A stretch of 64,000 nt of DNA, from contig CM053327.1 in assembly GCA_028583605.1 (NCBI GenBank), positions 40,777,059-40,841,058 on the forward strand, written 5' to 3'. Position 1 is the first letter of the stretch, and every line of letters starts with the position of its first letter. Made by a program: the position numbers and the translations under genes. Source of the DNA: Dastarcus helophoroides (lineage: Eukaryota; Arthropoda; Insecta; Coleoptera; Bothrideridae). Shown here piece by piece: positions 21,769 through 33,469 of this stretch. The notes below the pieces were generated by a model, which ran no database searches, had not been told where the DNA came from, and saw only the letters and a list, made by a program, of their open reading frames with translations.

Positions 21769-22539
21769 TAAATTTTGAGATAAAAATTTTGCCAAAAATG
21801 CAAACTTAAAAAAAACAGTTTTAAGAAATTAATTACTTAAGTAATTTTCATAAAAAGGTCAATGTTAAGAAAAATAACGAAATTTCGAAAAAAAAATCTA
21901 AACTTCGAGAAAGTGGTCGAAATTTTGAGAAAAAATTCGAAATTTTTCAGAGAAAGTCACATTTTGACAAAAAATAAATAGAATTTCAGGAACAGTCTAA
22001 ATTAAAAGCTGCGAATAAAATTTAAATTAAGAAAAAAAGACGGAATTTTAAAAATTGTCCGAAAATTCCGAAAAAATACGAATTGAGAAAAATACAAATT
22101 TAGACGACAAAAGCGAAATTTCAAGAACGAAATGGATATTCCCAGGAAGTCAAATTTTGAGAAAATAGTCAAATTTTGAGAAAATAGTCAAATTTTGACT
22201 AAAAACTTCCTGAAACATGAAGGATCATATTTGGAGCTTTGTTGATATTTCAAAAAAAAACAAATTTTGAGAAAAAGACGATTTTGGCGGTAAAACTTCC
22301 AAAAACCGAAACGAAATTGTCAACCAATCGAAATTTTCAAAAAAGGGCTAAATATTCAAAGACGATATTTTCAAAAATAATCAAAATTTCGAGAAAAAGT
22401 TCGACATTTTGGGAAAAAGATCGAAATATCGAATAGTCGAAATTTAGTAAAAATTCGAAATTTCCCAGATGCAGTCGAATTCTGTCGAAATTTAGAAGAA
22501 AGCGAATTTTGAGATAAAATCGAAATTTCAAGAAAAAAA

Positions 22540-22740
22540 TTTGGTGGAACGGGCTGGTCCTTGGTTATCTTCAAAAATTGAAATAAAAAACTTGTCCCCT
22601 GAAACCAAGAAAGAAGAAAAGAAGTATCTCTCTGAAGATGATAGCTTGGCTGTCCAAACGCGTTAGAGCAACCTCTGTTGTGTTTTTTAATCTTTCTTGG
22701 TTTCAGGGGACAACTTTTGTATTTCAATTATTCAAGAAAA
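22540..22740 (+). repeat. Family 3 repeat, inverted tail followed by full core
   Basis: A minus-strand tail (22540-22612) is joined to a plus-strand copy. Its core at 22628-22668 has CUGAAGA and paired GAUAG with one wobble, but GAAA reads CAAA. Both copies keep the GGGGACAA segment. Confidence 0.7.
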
Positions 22741-23194
22741 AAGTTTAAACTTTTCAGATGGACGTTTATTCTTTTAGTGACTGCTTGAGTGAAGCGGGAT
22801 AAGCTCCCCAAGTTGTTCCAGAAAATGTCCAAAAATGAGATAAAAGTCGAAATTTTAAGAAATACGTGGAAATTTTCAAAAGTTAGGAAAAAGGCCGAAT
22901 TTTCAAAAAAAAGATCTTTCTTTGAAACAGGCGTCGAAAAAGTAGAATTTTTAGAATAAAGTCGAAATTTCGAAAAAGTCGATTTTGAGGAAAAGGAGAA
23001 TTTTAGGAAGAGAGACTAATTTTTAGAAAAAAGTCAAAATTTCGATAAAAGGACGAATTTTTCTGAAAAAGTCGAAATAACCAGAAATATTAAATATCGA
23101 ATTTCGAGATAAAAATCAGAGTTTCGCTAAAAACGCAAACTTAAAAAAACCAGCTTGAAAAAATTAATTACTTGCATAATTTTCCAAAAAAGTC

Positions 23195-23610
23195 AATTTT
23201 GGTTGAGCGGACTAGTCCTTGGTTATATTCAAAAATTGAAATACAAATCTTGTCCCCTGAAACCAAGAAAGATTAAAAAACATAACAAAGGTTGCTCTAG
23301 GGGATAAGATGAATATATCTCTGCAGATGATAGCTTGGCTATCGCAACGCGTTAGAGCAACCTTTGTTGTGTTTTTTTTTAAATCTTTCTTGATTTCAGG
23401 GGACAAGATTTGTATTTCAAAAAGGAAAACACAACAAAGGTTGCTCTAGATCAACCTTTGTTGTGTTTTTTAATCCTTCTTAATTTCAGGGGACAAGATG
23501 AGTATTTCTCTGAAGATGAAAGCTTGGCTACCGAAACGAGTTAGAGCAACCTTTGTTGTGTTTTTTTTTTAAATCTTTATTGGTTTTAGGGGACAAGATT
23601 TGTATTTCAA
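23195..23610 (+). repeat. Compound family 3 insertion with two degraded cores
   Basis: A minus tail, then two plus copies with cores at about 23317-23357 (CUGCAGA, GCAA) and 23506-23546 (stem II and ACGCGU altered), separated by a small inverted segment around GTTGCTCTAGATCAACC. This looks like multiple template jumps or stepwise insertions at one spot. Confidence 0.65.
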
Positions 23611-24469
23611 AAAGGTCAATATTACGAAAAATAACGAAAGTGTGAAAAGTGTGAAATTTCGAGAAAGTGGTCGAAATTTTGAAAAAAAAACCAGAAATTT
23701 TCCAATTTATAAGAAAAAAAAAATGGAATTTTACGAATAGCTTGAATTAAAAAATGCGAATAAAGTCTAAATAAAAAAAGAAGAAATTTAAAAAAAAAGG
23801 TCTGAGTTCCAAAAAGATGAATTTCGACGACAAAATAACGGGAAATTTCGAGAATAAAATGGATATTCCAAGAGAGGAAAATGGTCAAATTTTAAGAAAT
23901 GATTTATTTTCTTGAAACATAAAGGATCAGATTTAGAGATATGTCAAAATTTCGGAAAAAAGGCGAATTTCGCGAAAAAGACTATTTTCGAGGTAGAATT
24001 TCCAAAAATCGAAACCAGTTAAAAAAATGACATTTTGGGAAAAAAGGTCGTCATTTTTAGAAAAATATCGAAATTTTGAAAAAAAAGGTCGAAATTTCAA
24101 AAAAAAAGGTCGCAATTTCAAAAGAAAAGGTTGAAATTTAGTAAAAATTCGAAAGTTCCCAAAGGGAGTTAAATTTTGTCAAAATTTCAAAATGATGCTA
24201 ATTTTGAGAAAAAAAAAATAGAAATTTTAGGAAAAAAGTCTAAATTTTTTGACTGGATATTTATTTTTTAATAACTGCTTGAATCAAGGAGTATAAGCCA
24301 CACGCCCTGCTCCAGAAAATGTCCAAAATTGAAATAAACGTCAAAATTTTGAGAAATAAGTTGGAACTTCCAAAAAGTAGGGTTTAATTTGAAGCTTTTA
24401 AAGACAATTTCCTCCAATTTTTGTTTCTTTATAAAACTTCAAAATTTGCAAAAAAATACTTTTTTAAAC

Positions 24470-24795
24470 TAGATAAATATTCTAATGTACAGACTAATAT
24501 GTTTGAACATTCGAAGTTTGGAAACTAAAGACCAGTTTCGATCTTGTTAGATCTCGCCACTTGGATATATCCAACTCGAATGACAACAAATGATCCGGCA
24601 AGTAAATACGTACTATAGAGAATTAACTGACATCACCCGTGTGATTCTTAATACTACCGCCACCTAGTGACCCATAGAGAAAGTATGGCCAACTCCAACA
24701 AGTGTCTTATGCATAGAGAAAAGTCTTGTGTAATTATAATGCAACTTGAACTACAGCATGCAGCTCTCTAGGTGTTTACAGTGAATTATGAGATT
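24470..24795 (-). repeat. Family 1 ribozyme repeat, degraded copy
   Basis: Minus-strand unit. The core reads GUGGCGA instead of CUGACGA, with GAUCU/AGAUC and GAAA still present. Other landmarks include the stem I arms and the CCACCTA(G/T)TGG segment. Confidence 0.7.
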
Positions 24796-25047
24796 CTGCA
24801 TTCTATTTGCTTAGATGAATATTCTCAAAAACTTTCTTTTTTTGTCAAAAAATCGACGAAATTTCGAGGGAAAGGCAAATTTTGATAAACAAGTCGAAAT
24901 TTTCTGCAAATTTCGAGTTTTAAAAAAGTCCCAATTTTCAGAAAAATCAAATTATGAGTAATGGAGTAATTTCGAAAAAACAACGACATGTTTTAAGATA
25001 AAAATTCGACATTTTGAGAATGTCAGATTTTGGTAAAACAATTTTTT

Positions 25048-25165
25048 TTTGGTCCTTGATTATCTTCAAAAATTGAAATACAAAACTTGTCCCCTGAAAC
25101 CAAGACAGATATCTTTCTTGGTTTCAAGGGACAAGTTTTGTATTTCAATTTTTGATAAAACAAGT
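25048..25165. repeat. Family 3 tails as a near-perfect palindrome
   Basis: TTGAAATACAAAACTTGTCC and its complement flank a short centre (AAGACAGATATCTT). No core. Confidence 0.75.
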
Positions 25166-25539
25166 CGATTTTCGAAAATTTCCAATTTCTAAAATTTCAA
25201 AATTCTAAAATTCGACTTCCTTTATCAAAATCTGACATTCTCAAAATGTCGAATTCTTGTTTTGTCGATGTCTTCTTCAAATCTTCAAAAGAAAAAGATA
25301 ATTTTTTTTAAGAAAGACGAATTTTTAGAAATAGAAAATATCGCAATTTCAAAGAGGAGACGAATTTTGAAGAAAATAGTCGGAATTTTCGAAAACGTTT
25401 CCACAGTTGAGAATATAAATTTTTGGTTGGGTGCATATGCAAAAAGGGGGCAATCGCCCCAGCCTACCCTAGCCTAGTTTGTAGGAAAAAAAAAGGGAAT
25501 TTAAAAAACATTTTTATTACGTAGGACTGAACAGATTCC

Positions 25540-25628
25540 TACATTAATTAATATTTTAATAAATGTTGTTAGGTACGTCAGTCATGAACCCCATGAATCA
25601 CTTGGGGTCCCATGATTAAGAAACCCTG
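25540..25628. mobile_element. Isolated hAT-like right terminus
   Basis: Ends GATTAAGAAACCCTG, which on the minus strand is CAGGGTTTCTTAATC followed by ATGGGACCCC, a hAT-like end. No matching left end was found in the window. Confidence 0.4.
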
Positions 25629-26090
25629 CTGGATATGTTACGCGGTGTTACATGCAAGCGCGATATGCAACAGCTCTTTTAAATTCATTGCAAATTCCCT
25701 GCAAATCATCGTAAATCATCGATATATTATCGTCAATTCTGGATAATTCATTGCAAATCATCGTTAATCCTTGTTAATGTCATTGATATAGATAGATGAA
25801 AGTAAAATAAAGTTACGCCGAGGATGTTTGTATCAATGGATGTTGCGATGCAACCCGTGATACAAGCTTTGCCTCATATACGTGAACTTTGCGATTGCAA
25901 TCTAGTTTTCATTAGATTCTAATGAAATTAGATTTCAATTGCATCGTGATAAACTTGTGTATATTCGCATATACAAACTTATTATCTCAGCAGAAAAGAA
26001 TGCTTCAATTAGCATGTAGCGAAAATGTAATAAACAATTAAAAGTCAGTTACAAGTCACCCAATGGGGGTTTACTCTTTTGGATACTTAT
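25629..26090. other. Unrecognised DNA
   Basis: Contains a small set of GCAAATCATCGT-type direct repeats (25690-25770); no gene. Confidence 0.4.
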
Positions 26091-26124
26091 ACGACAGACT
26101 AGCCGCTTTAAGTTGGAAGTGTTT

Positions 26125-26187
26125 ACAACCACTATATCATACTGATGAGGCCAAGGAAGGCCGAAACTAGTCTGTGGTTGCGGTTGT
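26125..26187 (+). ncRNA. Canonical type I hammerhead ribozyme candidate, family 4
   Basis: Stem I outer arm ACAACC/GGUUGU (26125-26130, 26182-26187) and inner arm CAUA/UGUG, separated by an internal loop. Then CUGAUGA (26142-26148), stem II GGCC/GGCC with loop AAGGAA, GAAA (26163-26166), palindromic ACUAGU as stem III, and C at 26172 as cleavage position (GUC). Every core residue is consensus. Only one copy is in the window. Of all the motifs here this has the strongest claim to be active. Confidence 0.8.
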
Positions 26188-26209
26188 ACATATTTTCATT
26201 TTTAAGCAC

Positions 26210-26350
26210 GTTTAACTCTGAAGGTGATAACTTGGCTATCGAAACGCGTTAGAGCAACCTTTGTTTTGTTTTTTAATTTTTCTTGGTTTCAGGGGACAAG
26301 TTCTGTATTTCAATTTTTGAAGATAGCCAAGGACCAGTCCGTTTCTCCAA
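26210..26350 (+). repeat. Family 3 repeat, core slightly altered
   Basis: Inserted 30 bp after the family 4 motif. The core reads CUGAAGG and stem II has one mismatch; GAAA and ACGCGU are intact. The full tail to CAGTCCGTTTC is present. Confidence 0.7.
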
Positions 26351-26354
26351 ACGT

Positions 26355-27670
26355 TTAACTGTTTAATTACAGAACACTTAATTGGTCATTTGTCGAAATA
26401 AATATTATAGTAAATCATCTGAAATCCTTCAGCCTGTACACGTACGTCATATAAAAATCACCAGATATTTACCCCTCGCTTTAGAATAATTTTGTATGCT
26501 TGTCTGATTTAAATGTATGCAGAAAAAGGCGACGATGAAACAAATTTGAAAATCACAAGCAATTTAAATAATGATATGTATAGTACTTTATTCTCATTGC
26601 AACTACTGTAACAAGTTATCCTTTTATGCTCGACACAACATGTGAATAATGGATATGCCATATCAAAGGATGCATTTTAGAAGATAGAATTTATTAACGC
26701 ATTCGCGGAAACAGACTAGAAGGTCGTTTGTCTCTAAAAGTCTCAGACAGTTTATGAGAGGACATAAAATCAATAAGAGATGAAATCACAGTAAAAGCAT
26801 GCAAGTTTAAATCTGTTTGCAATGCCAAGCGTCTCACTGAAACTTGAATAGGTTAATAGAGACTAATATCAACAAAGTTATTTTGTATGCTAGCCAGTGA
26901 GTTCTTATAGAGTTCACTGATGCTAGCAAAATATAGAAGCAACCAGCAGTGCACTAAATTTTTAGAAATTATTAAAAGCATTTAATTAAAATTAGATACT
27001 TTTATGTAAACATCAGTAAATGAAAAAAAATTCTGAAAACATTTTATGTAGCAGACTAACAGATATGTAAGAAAAAAAACCTAAATTATAAATGAACCAT
27101 TACCACATTATAATTTTTTTTACAGTACCTATTAGTATTTGAGGTAGTAATCATATTAAAAAAATTTTAGAACGTTAGATCTTCGCTGCGTGAGACGTAA
27201 ACGTCAGACTGACACCACGAATCCGTTTTAAGCGTGAACTGTCTACGTGATAACAAGAGCCAAATAGGCACGTTGCAGAAGATTTTTTAAGACGAAACAC
27301 TGCATTGCTTAGACGATAAAATTTCCGCAAGCTTTAGCCAAAGGCATAATTAATATATGGCCAAAGGCATCTGTGCGGAGTATTAGCGCTGCTACATTGC
27401 CATTACTTTAAGATATTTCCCTAACATGCGGAATGAAGCATCGAAATTCCGTGAGATGTGTGACTTCAAATTGCGATTAGGTAAAAATAGTACCGCTTGA
27501 ACTCCTAATATTTTACTATTTTATTCGCAATATTACTTTAATACATAATAATAATAATACATAATAATAATAAATAGCAATACATAATACAAAATATATA
27601 ATTTTTTTAAAATCCATAGAAAGATTTGGCCACAATAAATTAAAATCTCATCGAAAACATTCTTTCGCTT
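26355..27670. other. Unrecognised complex DNA
   Basis: About 1.3 kb of non-repetitive-looking sequence without a long open frame. It includes the 85-bp dispersed repeat (27390-27470, minus) and an ATA/AAT microsatellite at 27540-27590. Confidence 0.4.
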
Positions 27671-27679
27671 ATATTACCC

Positions 27680-30600
27680 CAAGGGCCGGCAAACCGCGGC
27701 TCGCGAGCTGTATGCGGCTCTTTAAAAAGACAATTGCGGCTCTTTAAATTCTCCTATAAAGCTTAAATGAACAGACACTCTGAAAATGTGTACTCATTAA
27801 AGTATCCCACAGAAGTCGAAATTTCCAAAAATACTTTTCTAGGAATTTTTACGTTTTGCTAAAATTTCAAGAAGTAATTTTTCGCAATTTTTGCTTAATT
27901 TGTATTAACAAGTTGGACAAAGACATAAAAATTTGAAATATCTAAAAAAAGACCAATTTGGAGAGTCGAAATTTCTAAAAAATATGTTTCTTATGATATT
28001 TACTTTTTTTATTTGTAAATTTCCTGCAGCCTTGAAATTTCGTGAAAAAAAGTTGAGTGGCTTTTGTGAGAAAAAAATCTAAATTTACAGAAACAGCAAA
28101 TATCAAAATAAAAGCTGAAATTTCGAGAAAAAGTTGAATTTTCAGAAAATGGAAGAGGTTTCGAAAACATTGAGAAAAAGAGACTTCGAAAAAATTGAGA
28201 AAAATGAAGATATTTTGAAGAAATTGAGAAAAAGGGACTTTGAAAAAATTGAGAAAAAGAGACTTCGAAAAAATTGAAAAAAAATGGAAGAGATTTCAAA
28301 CAAATTGGGAAAAGGGAAAAAATATCGAAAAAAATGAATTTATCAAGAGTTCTAAAAAGAAGGTAATATTTTAGAAAAAAATAGTCGAATTTCGACAATA
28401 GATTAAAACCTACAACAAATTAAAAACCTGAAATTTATAGACAAATTTGAAAAACTATAAAATATCAAAAAGATAAATTGTAAAAATAAACTGGAGGCTT
28501 AAAAAAATTGTCGAATTTTGAAAAAGTCGAAGTTTTTCAGGGATGACGAAAAAAGTCAAATTTTTGGAAAATTTTCAAGGAAAAAGTCAAAATTTTAAGA
28601 AAAACGCGAAATTTTGACAAAAAATTTGCAATTTTCCAGAGAAAATACAATTTTGAAAAGAAATTTGAAAATTCGAGAACAGGACAATTAAAAAAAAATC
28701 CAAATTTTCTGATAAATACGAATTTTGAGAAAATTGGTTTATAATTTCGAAAGAAAAAAGAATGTCGAAAAAACTTTCAGTTTTAAGAAAAGTATTGAAT
28801 TTTAAAAAATGGTCATAATATCCCAGGGAAAGCCAAATTTTAAGAAAAAACTCAAATTTTGAGATTTGAAGATTGATAAATTTTGTCGAAATTATGATTG
28901 AAATTTCCAGAAAAAGCTTAATTTTGATAAAAAAAAATTCGTGATTTCGTCAAAAGTTTCGAAAAAAGCAAAATTTTATGAAAAAGACTTTGAATTTTGA
29001 CAATAGATTGAAATTCGCAAAACATATTTAAAAACCTGAACTGTTTAGACAAATTTAAATTTTGTAAAAAATTGTAAAAATCAAAATCTTAAAAAAAATT
29101 GTGGAACTTTTTCAGAAGTCGAAGTTTTTCAGAGAAGAAGAAAATAAAAAAATTGCACTTTTCCAAAGAAAGTTAAGTTTTGAGAATAAAACTAAAATTT
29201 CGAGAATAACACGAATTAAAAAAACTCCAAATGTTTAGAAAAATTGAAAATTTGTTAAAATTGATAAGTTTTGAAAGAAAAGACAATGTTGATTCAACTT
29301 CCAGTTTCGAGAAAAATGTCGAACTTTAAATAAAGGTTGAACTTTCAATAAAGGTTAAATTTTAAGAAAAAAAATCAAATTTTGAGATTAGGTCAAAGAT
29401 TTTGAAAATTGACAATTTGGTCGAAGAAATCGCAGCTTGCAGAAACAATAAAATGTTTAGTTTTTAGTCAAAATTTCGAAAAAAACTGAGTCTAGTAAAA
29501 CAAGTCCAAATTTGTAGAAAATAAATAAAAGTTAAATGTTTAGTAAAAGTTAATATTTGGGCAAATTGGCTAAATTTGATGAATGAAAAAAAAAATATAT
29601 AGAAATTTCGAGGAAAGTGTTGAGGTGTTGAAGGTTAAAATTTCCCAGAGAAAGTCAAATTTTGAGATTAAGTCTAACATTTTGAAAATATGTTGACAAA
29701 TTTCGTCGAAAAAATCGCAATTTACAGAAACAATAAAATGTCGAATTTTAAAAATCGAAATTTCGAAAACAAAAATGAATTTTGCGTAACAAGTCCAAAG
29801 TTTAAACGTTTAGTAAAAGTCAATTTTGGGGAAAGTGCCAACATTTGGTAAAAAGACGAATGTTAAAAAAAATGTAGAAAGTTCTAGAAAAAAGCTGCAA
29901 TTTAGAACAAAAATCGAAAAAATATAATTTTGGAAAAAAGTTAAATTTGAAAATGGATCCAAATTTGAAAATAGATCCAAATTTCGAAAAAAGAAAACTT
30001 TGAAAAAAAGATCGAGATCTTTAAAAACTATTTTACTTAACATTTCCAATTACTTCAAATTTTTACTTTTTTATTAAAAAATCAGCAAAAGATGAATTTT
30101 TGAAAAATAAGTCGAATCTTCCAGTAAGTTGAATTAGAAAAAAGTAAACATCTTCACAAATTGTCGAGTTTTGAGAAGAAAGGAAGATTCGGAGCAAGTC
30201 TAACCTTAGGAAGGGAATAGATATTAAAAAAGAAGATTAATATAGAGAAAAGTTAAAGAAGTCAAAATTGCGAAAAAAAAGTTAATTTTGAAGTAAAGGT
30301 CTAAATTTTGAGAAATAAAAAGTCTTTTGGGCTGAATATATTTTCATTTGACTACATGAGTCACAGAAGTCTCTTTTTGTCCCATATTTGGTCTGATTTA
30401 TCTAATTTAATTTTGAAATAAAATGTAAAAGCAGAAATAAAAATTTGTGGCTCTTTGAAATTCACGAAATCAATTTTTTTATTGCGGTCGGCTCTTTCGG
30501 ATAGAGAAAAACTAAAGAAGTCGAAATTGCGAAAAAAAAAGGTAAATTTTGAAGTAAAGGTTTAAATTTTGAAAAATAAAAAGTCTTTTAGGCTGAATAT

Positions 30601-30783
30601 ATTTTTATTTGACTACATGAGTCAGAGAAGTCTCTCTCTGTCCCATATTTTGTCTGATTTACCTGATTTAATTTTGAAATAAAATGTAAAAGCAGAAATA
30701 AAAATTTGTGGCTCTTTGAAATTCACGAAATCAATTTTTTTATTGCGGTCGGCTCTTTCGGATTAAAAGTTTGCCGACCGCTG
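27680..30783 (+). mobile_element. hAT-type insertion 2, non-autonomous, 8-bp TSD
   Basis: Left end CAAGGGCCGGCAAACC, right end (minus strand) CAGCGGTCGGCAAAC; both fit the CAGGGGTCGGCAAAC hAT terminus with decay. Flanks TATTACCC (27672-27679) and TACTACCC (30784-30791) are a 7/8 target duplication. The subterminal region has GCGGCTCGCGAGC and GCGGCTCTTT. The body is the A-rich degenerate motif; no transposase. A 250-bp unit near the right end is tandemly duplicated (about 30247-30499 and 30500-30751). Confidence 0.85.
30247..30751 (+). repeat. Tandem duplication of about 250 bp at the right end of hAT 2
   Basis: Both units contain AAGTCTTTTRGGCTGAATATA, the TGACTACATGAGTCA segment and the GCGGTCGGCTCTTTCGGAT subterminal block, so the element carries two copies of its subterminal sequence. 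Confidence 0.85.
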
Positions 30784-30791
30784 TACTACCC

Positions 30792-30966
30792 TATAGCTTT
30801 TTTTTTCTTTTTTTTTAGGGTTTTCAAACAAATTATATTTGCATTCCTATTACACCTGAATGCCATCTACTTCTGTCTTGTGCGTCTTCGTCTTCTAACT
30901 GTCTGCTTTCCATGGCTTTCCTCATTTTCATCTTTATTCCATGATCATTTCGGACGTCCCCTTCTC
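30792..30966 (-). mobile_element. LINE 3' end, second, 5'-truncated copy
   Basis: Repeats the last 175 bp of the LINE immediately downstream of the first copy (minus orientation), including the C-terminal DEDAQDRSRWHSGVIG codons and an A-rich tail. Confidence 0.75.
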
Positions 30967-31590
30967 CCCCTATAGCTTTTTTCCTTTTTTTTAGGATTTT
31001 CAAACAAATTATATTTGCATTCCCATTACACCTGAACACCATCTACTTCTTTCTTGTGCATCTTCGTCTTCAAACTGTCTGCTTTCCATGGCTTTCCTCA
31101 TTTCTTTATTTCATGATCATCTCGGACGTCCCCTTCTCCTTTTAGGAGAACGGGACCCACAAGGACGTGGGTTTCCATTTAAGTATTCGATGTGGTCACC
31201 TTTCTTCATCCATTCGAAGTACGTGTCCGAACCATTTTAGCCCTCTTTTTTCGACTCTATCCACTATGGTTTCCTTTGCGTTCATTATATTTCAAGTGAC
31301 CTTGTTCCTTTTTCTTTCTAATCGTGATATCCTGGCGTTTCTTCTTAGATAATCCATCTTAATGGTGTTGAACCTTCTCTTCCATTCCGCATTAGAGTTC
31401 GAATTTCACTTCCATACAGTAGTACTGGTTCCATCATTTGAACTTTTGTTTGCTTAGATATGTTTTTATCCCACCATACTGGATTGAGTGTTTCCAAGAT
31501 CTTTCTACTCTCTTCTATTCGGTTTTTAATTTCTGCATGTCCTGTCCCTTTTTTAGTGATGGTAACTCCTAAGTATCTAGTTTTTTTCTA
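30967..31590 (-). pseudogene. Non-LTR retrotransposon (LINE) reverse transcriptase C-terminus
   Basis: Minus-strand translation in changing frames gives the region following the reverse transcriptase fingers/palm: YLGVTITKKGTGHAEI, then NRIEESRKIL...WWDKNISKQTKVQMMEPVLLYGSEI, then RRNARISRLERKRNK, KWFGHVLRMDEER, and RRRGRPR near the end. This is the typical C-terminal block of LINE polyproteins (YLG, LYGSE, GHV.RM). Several frameshifts and stops break it. No endonuclease or catalytic YADD is present, so it is 5'-truncated. Clade not resolved. Confidence 0.8.
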
Positions 31591-31604
31591 CTAGTTTTAT
31601 AAGA

Positions 31605-31756
31605 GATACTCAGTATCTCTCTGAAGATGATGGCTTGGCTGTCGAAACGCGTTAGAGCAACCTTTGTTGTATTTTTTTTAATCTTTCTTGGTTTCAGGAG
31701 ACAATGTTTGTATCTCAATTTTTGAAGATAACCAAGGACCAGTCCGTTCCATCAAA
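31605..31756 (+). repeat. Family 3 repeat, full length
   Basis: One of the most complete copies: stem I, core, TTTGTTGTATTTTTTTTAAT linker, GGTTTCAGGAGACAA, and the tail to CAGTCCGTTCCATC. Confidence 0.75.
31617..31657 (+). ncRNA. Hammerhead-ribozyme-like motif, family 3
   Basis: CUCU/AGAG stem I, CUGAAGA, stem II GAUGG/CUGUC (two G-U wobbles), GAAA, ACGCGU, U at the cleavage position. All core boxes intact. Confidence 0.55.
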
Positions 31757-31759
31757 AAG

Positions 31760-32400
31760 AAAATTAGGTATTCAGTTTTATCAATATTAATTCACTGTAG
31801 GTAATAAATAATCTTTTTCTGCGGTTTACATGTTAAAAATCGGAAGTTTGACATTGAATATTTTGGCTTCTGTACCAGCAAGAATCTTTTAATTGCGCAG
31901 GTGTATGGATAACACTGTTAATAACCTGCGACAAAATTTTAAAGAAAATTTATGGTACTAAAATGGACTGGTGAACTAGCTTAAGCAAGTTCTAGTTTAG
32001 ATCTCTATCGCTTGATCTGTACTTATCATTTCCAACTTATACAAATGATACGCAAGCTGATTTCTTAGGATGTTCATATGTGGCATGTGTTAATTTTCGT
32101 CCGTTAAGCTCCAATCTTTCAGGTCTCGCTTAACTGATTAATACGCATGTGGTTTGTTGGTGAGACTGCATACTTAAATTGCTCATATCCTCTCTGCTCA
32201 CTAAGCGTAATGAAATTGTCTGCCACTTACCACTTTTCTTGGTTGATGCTTACCAGCCTTATTGACTATATCATGATAAATGAACATTGTTATTAGTCAT
32301 ATTTGTAATTATAGCGGAAGACAATGTTCGACAGAAGAACTAGAGTTTCGGAATGAACTATGATCTAAAACAATGTATCAACAACAACAAAACAACGTAT
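31760..32400. other. Unrecognised DNA
   Basis: Complex sequence between two family 3 copies. No gene, no tandem structure seen. Confidence 0.4.
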
Positions 32401-32404
32401 AACA

Positions 32405-32520
32405 AGAGTATCTCTCTGAAGATGAGAGCTTGGCTGTCGAAACGCGTTAGAGCAGCCTTTGTTGTGTTTTTTAATCTTTCTTGGTTTCAGGGGACAATTT
32501 TTATATTTCAATTTGTAAAA
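32405..32520 (+). repeat. Family 3 repeat with core (32412-32452)
   Basis: Core boxes CUGAAGA, GAAA and ACGCGU intact; stem II GAGAG/CUGUC has one mismatch. The tail stops after TATATTTCAATTTG. Confidence 0.65.
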
Positions 32521-32524
32521 CAAC

Positions 32525-32980
32525 GAGATTGCTTTATAAAAAATGAACCCTTCTAGCAGACTAGCTATTAGTGGCGACTTCGTCCCCAGAATTTAGTACA
32601 AAGTCAAGATCAAATACCATGACAAAGTCAATCATCCTGACGCCGCCAGATTTAACCTAACCTGTGCTTCCTGTAAATAATATTACTTTGGAATTATCTC
32701 TAAGTTTTTCGGGGTAAAATGCAGCCGTCTAACTATTGCAGGTCACAAGGAACATCTATAGTAATTTTCGTTGGAAAAAGTCCAGTAATTGAGCAGTAAA
32801 AAGCGGTGAGCAAACAGACAGACAAACACACTTTCTCGTTTGTATATTAATTATAATTGATTGCATGCTATTATACATAGTTATTGCAAACAAATTTCCT
32901 TTAAATCACTTTTTAGGGTTCCGTACCTTAGGATAAAAAAATGGAACCCTTATAATTAGAGACCGTATTTGCATATGCAG
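32525..32980. other. Unrecognised DNA
   Basis: No gene or repeat identified; contains AGGGTTCCGTACC-like sequence at about 32918 of unknown meaning. Confidence 0.35.
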
Positions 32981-32981
32981 A

Positions 32982-33118
32982 GAGTTATCTCTCTGAAGAT
33001 GATAGCTTAGCTATCGAAACGCGTCAGAGCCACCCTTGTTGTGTTTTTTAATCTTTCTTGGTTTCAGGGGACAAGTCAATTTTTAAAGATAACCAAGGAC
33101 CAGTCCGTTCCAACAAAA
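32982..33118 (+). repeat. Family 3 repeat, core with GUC site
   Basis: Full-length apart from a 12-bp deletion after GGGGACAAG. Confidence 0.7.
32989..33029 (+). ncRNA. Hammerhead-ribozyme-like motif, family 3, best copy
   Basis: CUCU/AGAG stem I, CUGAAGA, perfect stem II GAUAG/CUAUC, GAAA, ACGCGU, and C at the cleavage position, giving the favoured GUC. The only departure from consensus is one unpaired U at the base of stem II. Confidence 0.6.
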
Positions 33119-33119
33119 A

Positions 33120-33465
33120 AAGGAAACAACTGATAAGACAATCAACGAAACTTTGCAAAATAGGAACAAATATTCTTTACCCTTATTTTGACATAACAAA
33201 ATAAAAACAAGTGAAATATTAACTTGCCTAAAATTAAAGGAATTCTTTAAATTCAAGTCATGATATTCCCATCCCGCACAGCAGCTAAATCAGAAAGATA
33301 TCTTAAAGATATCATTAGAGCTATAACTTTAAGAACTACATTAACATTTAGATAACTTTTCTTAGTCGTTAGATTACGAACATCTAACAGATACCTACAA
33401 GATAATTTTGATTGATGTTTTTAGCATGAGAAATCTTTATGTTAACATAATGCTAACTTTCTGAC
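33120..33465. other. Unrecognised DNA
   Basis: AT-rich, without gene or obvious repeat. Confidence 0.35.
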
Positions 33466-33469
33466 TCCC

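Noticed and set aside
28009..28398. 129-residue phenylalanine/serine-rich frame, and many similar ones in the motif blocks
   Set aside because: The degenerate motif lacks stop codons in some frames on the T-rich strand, giving F/S/K-rich frames without domains.
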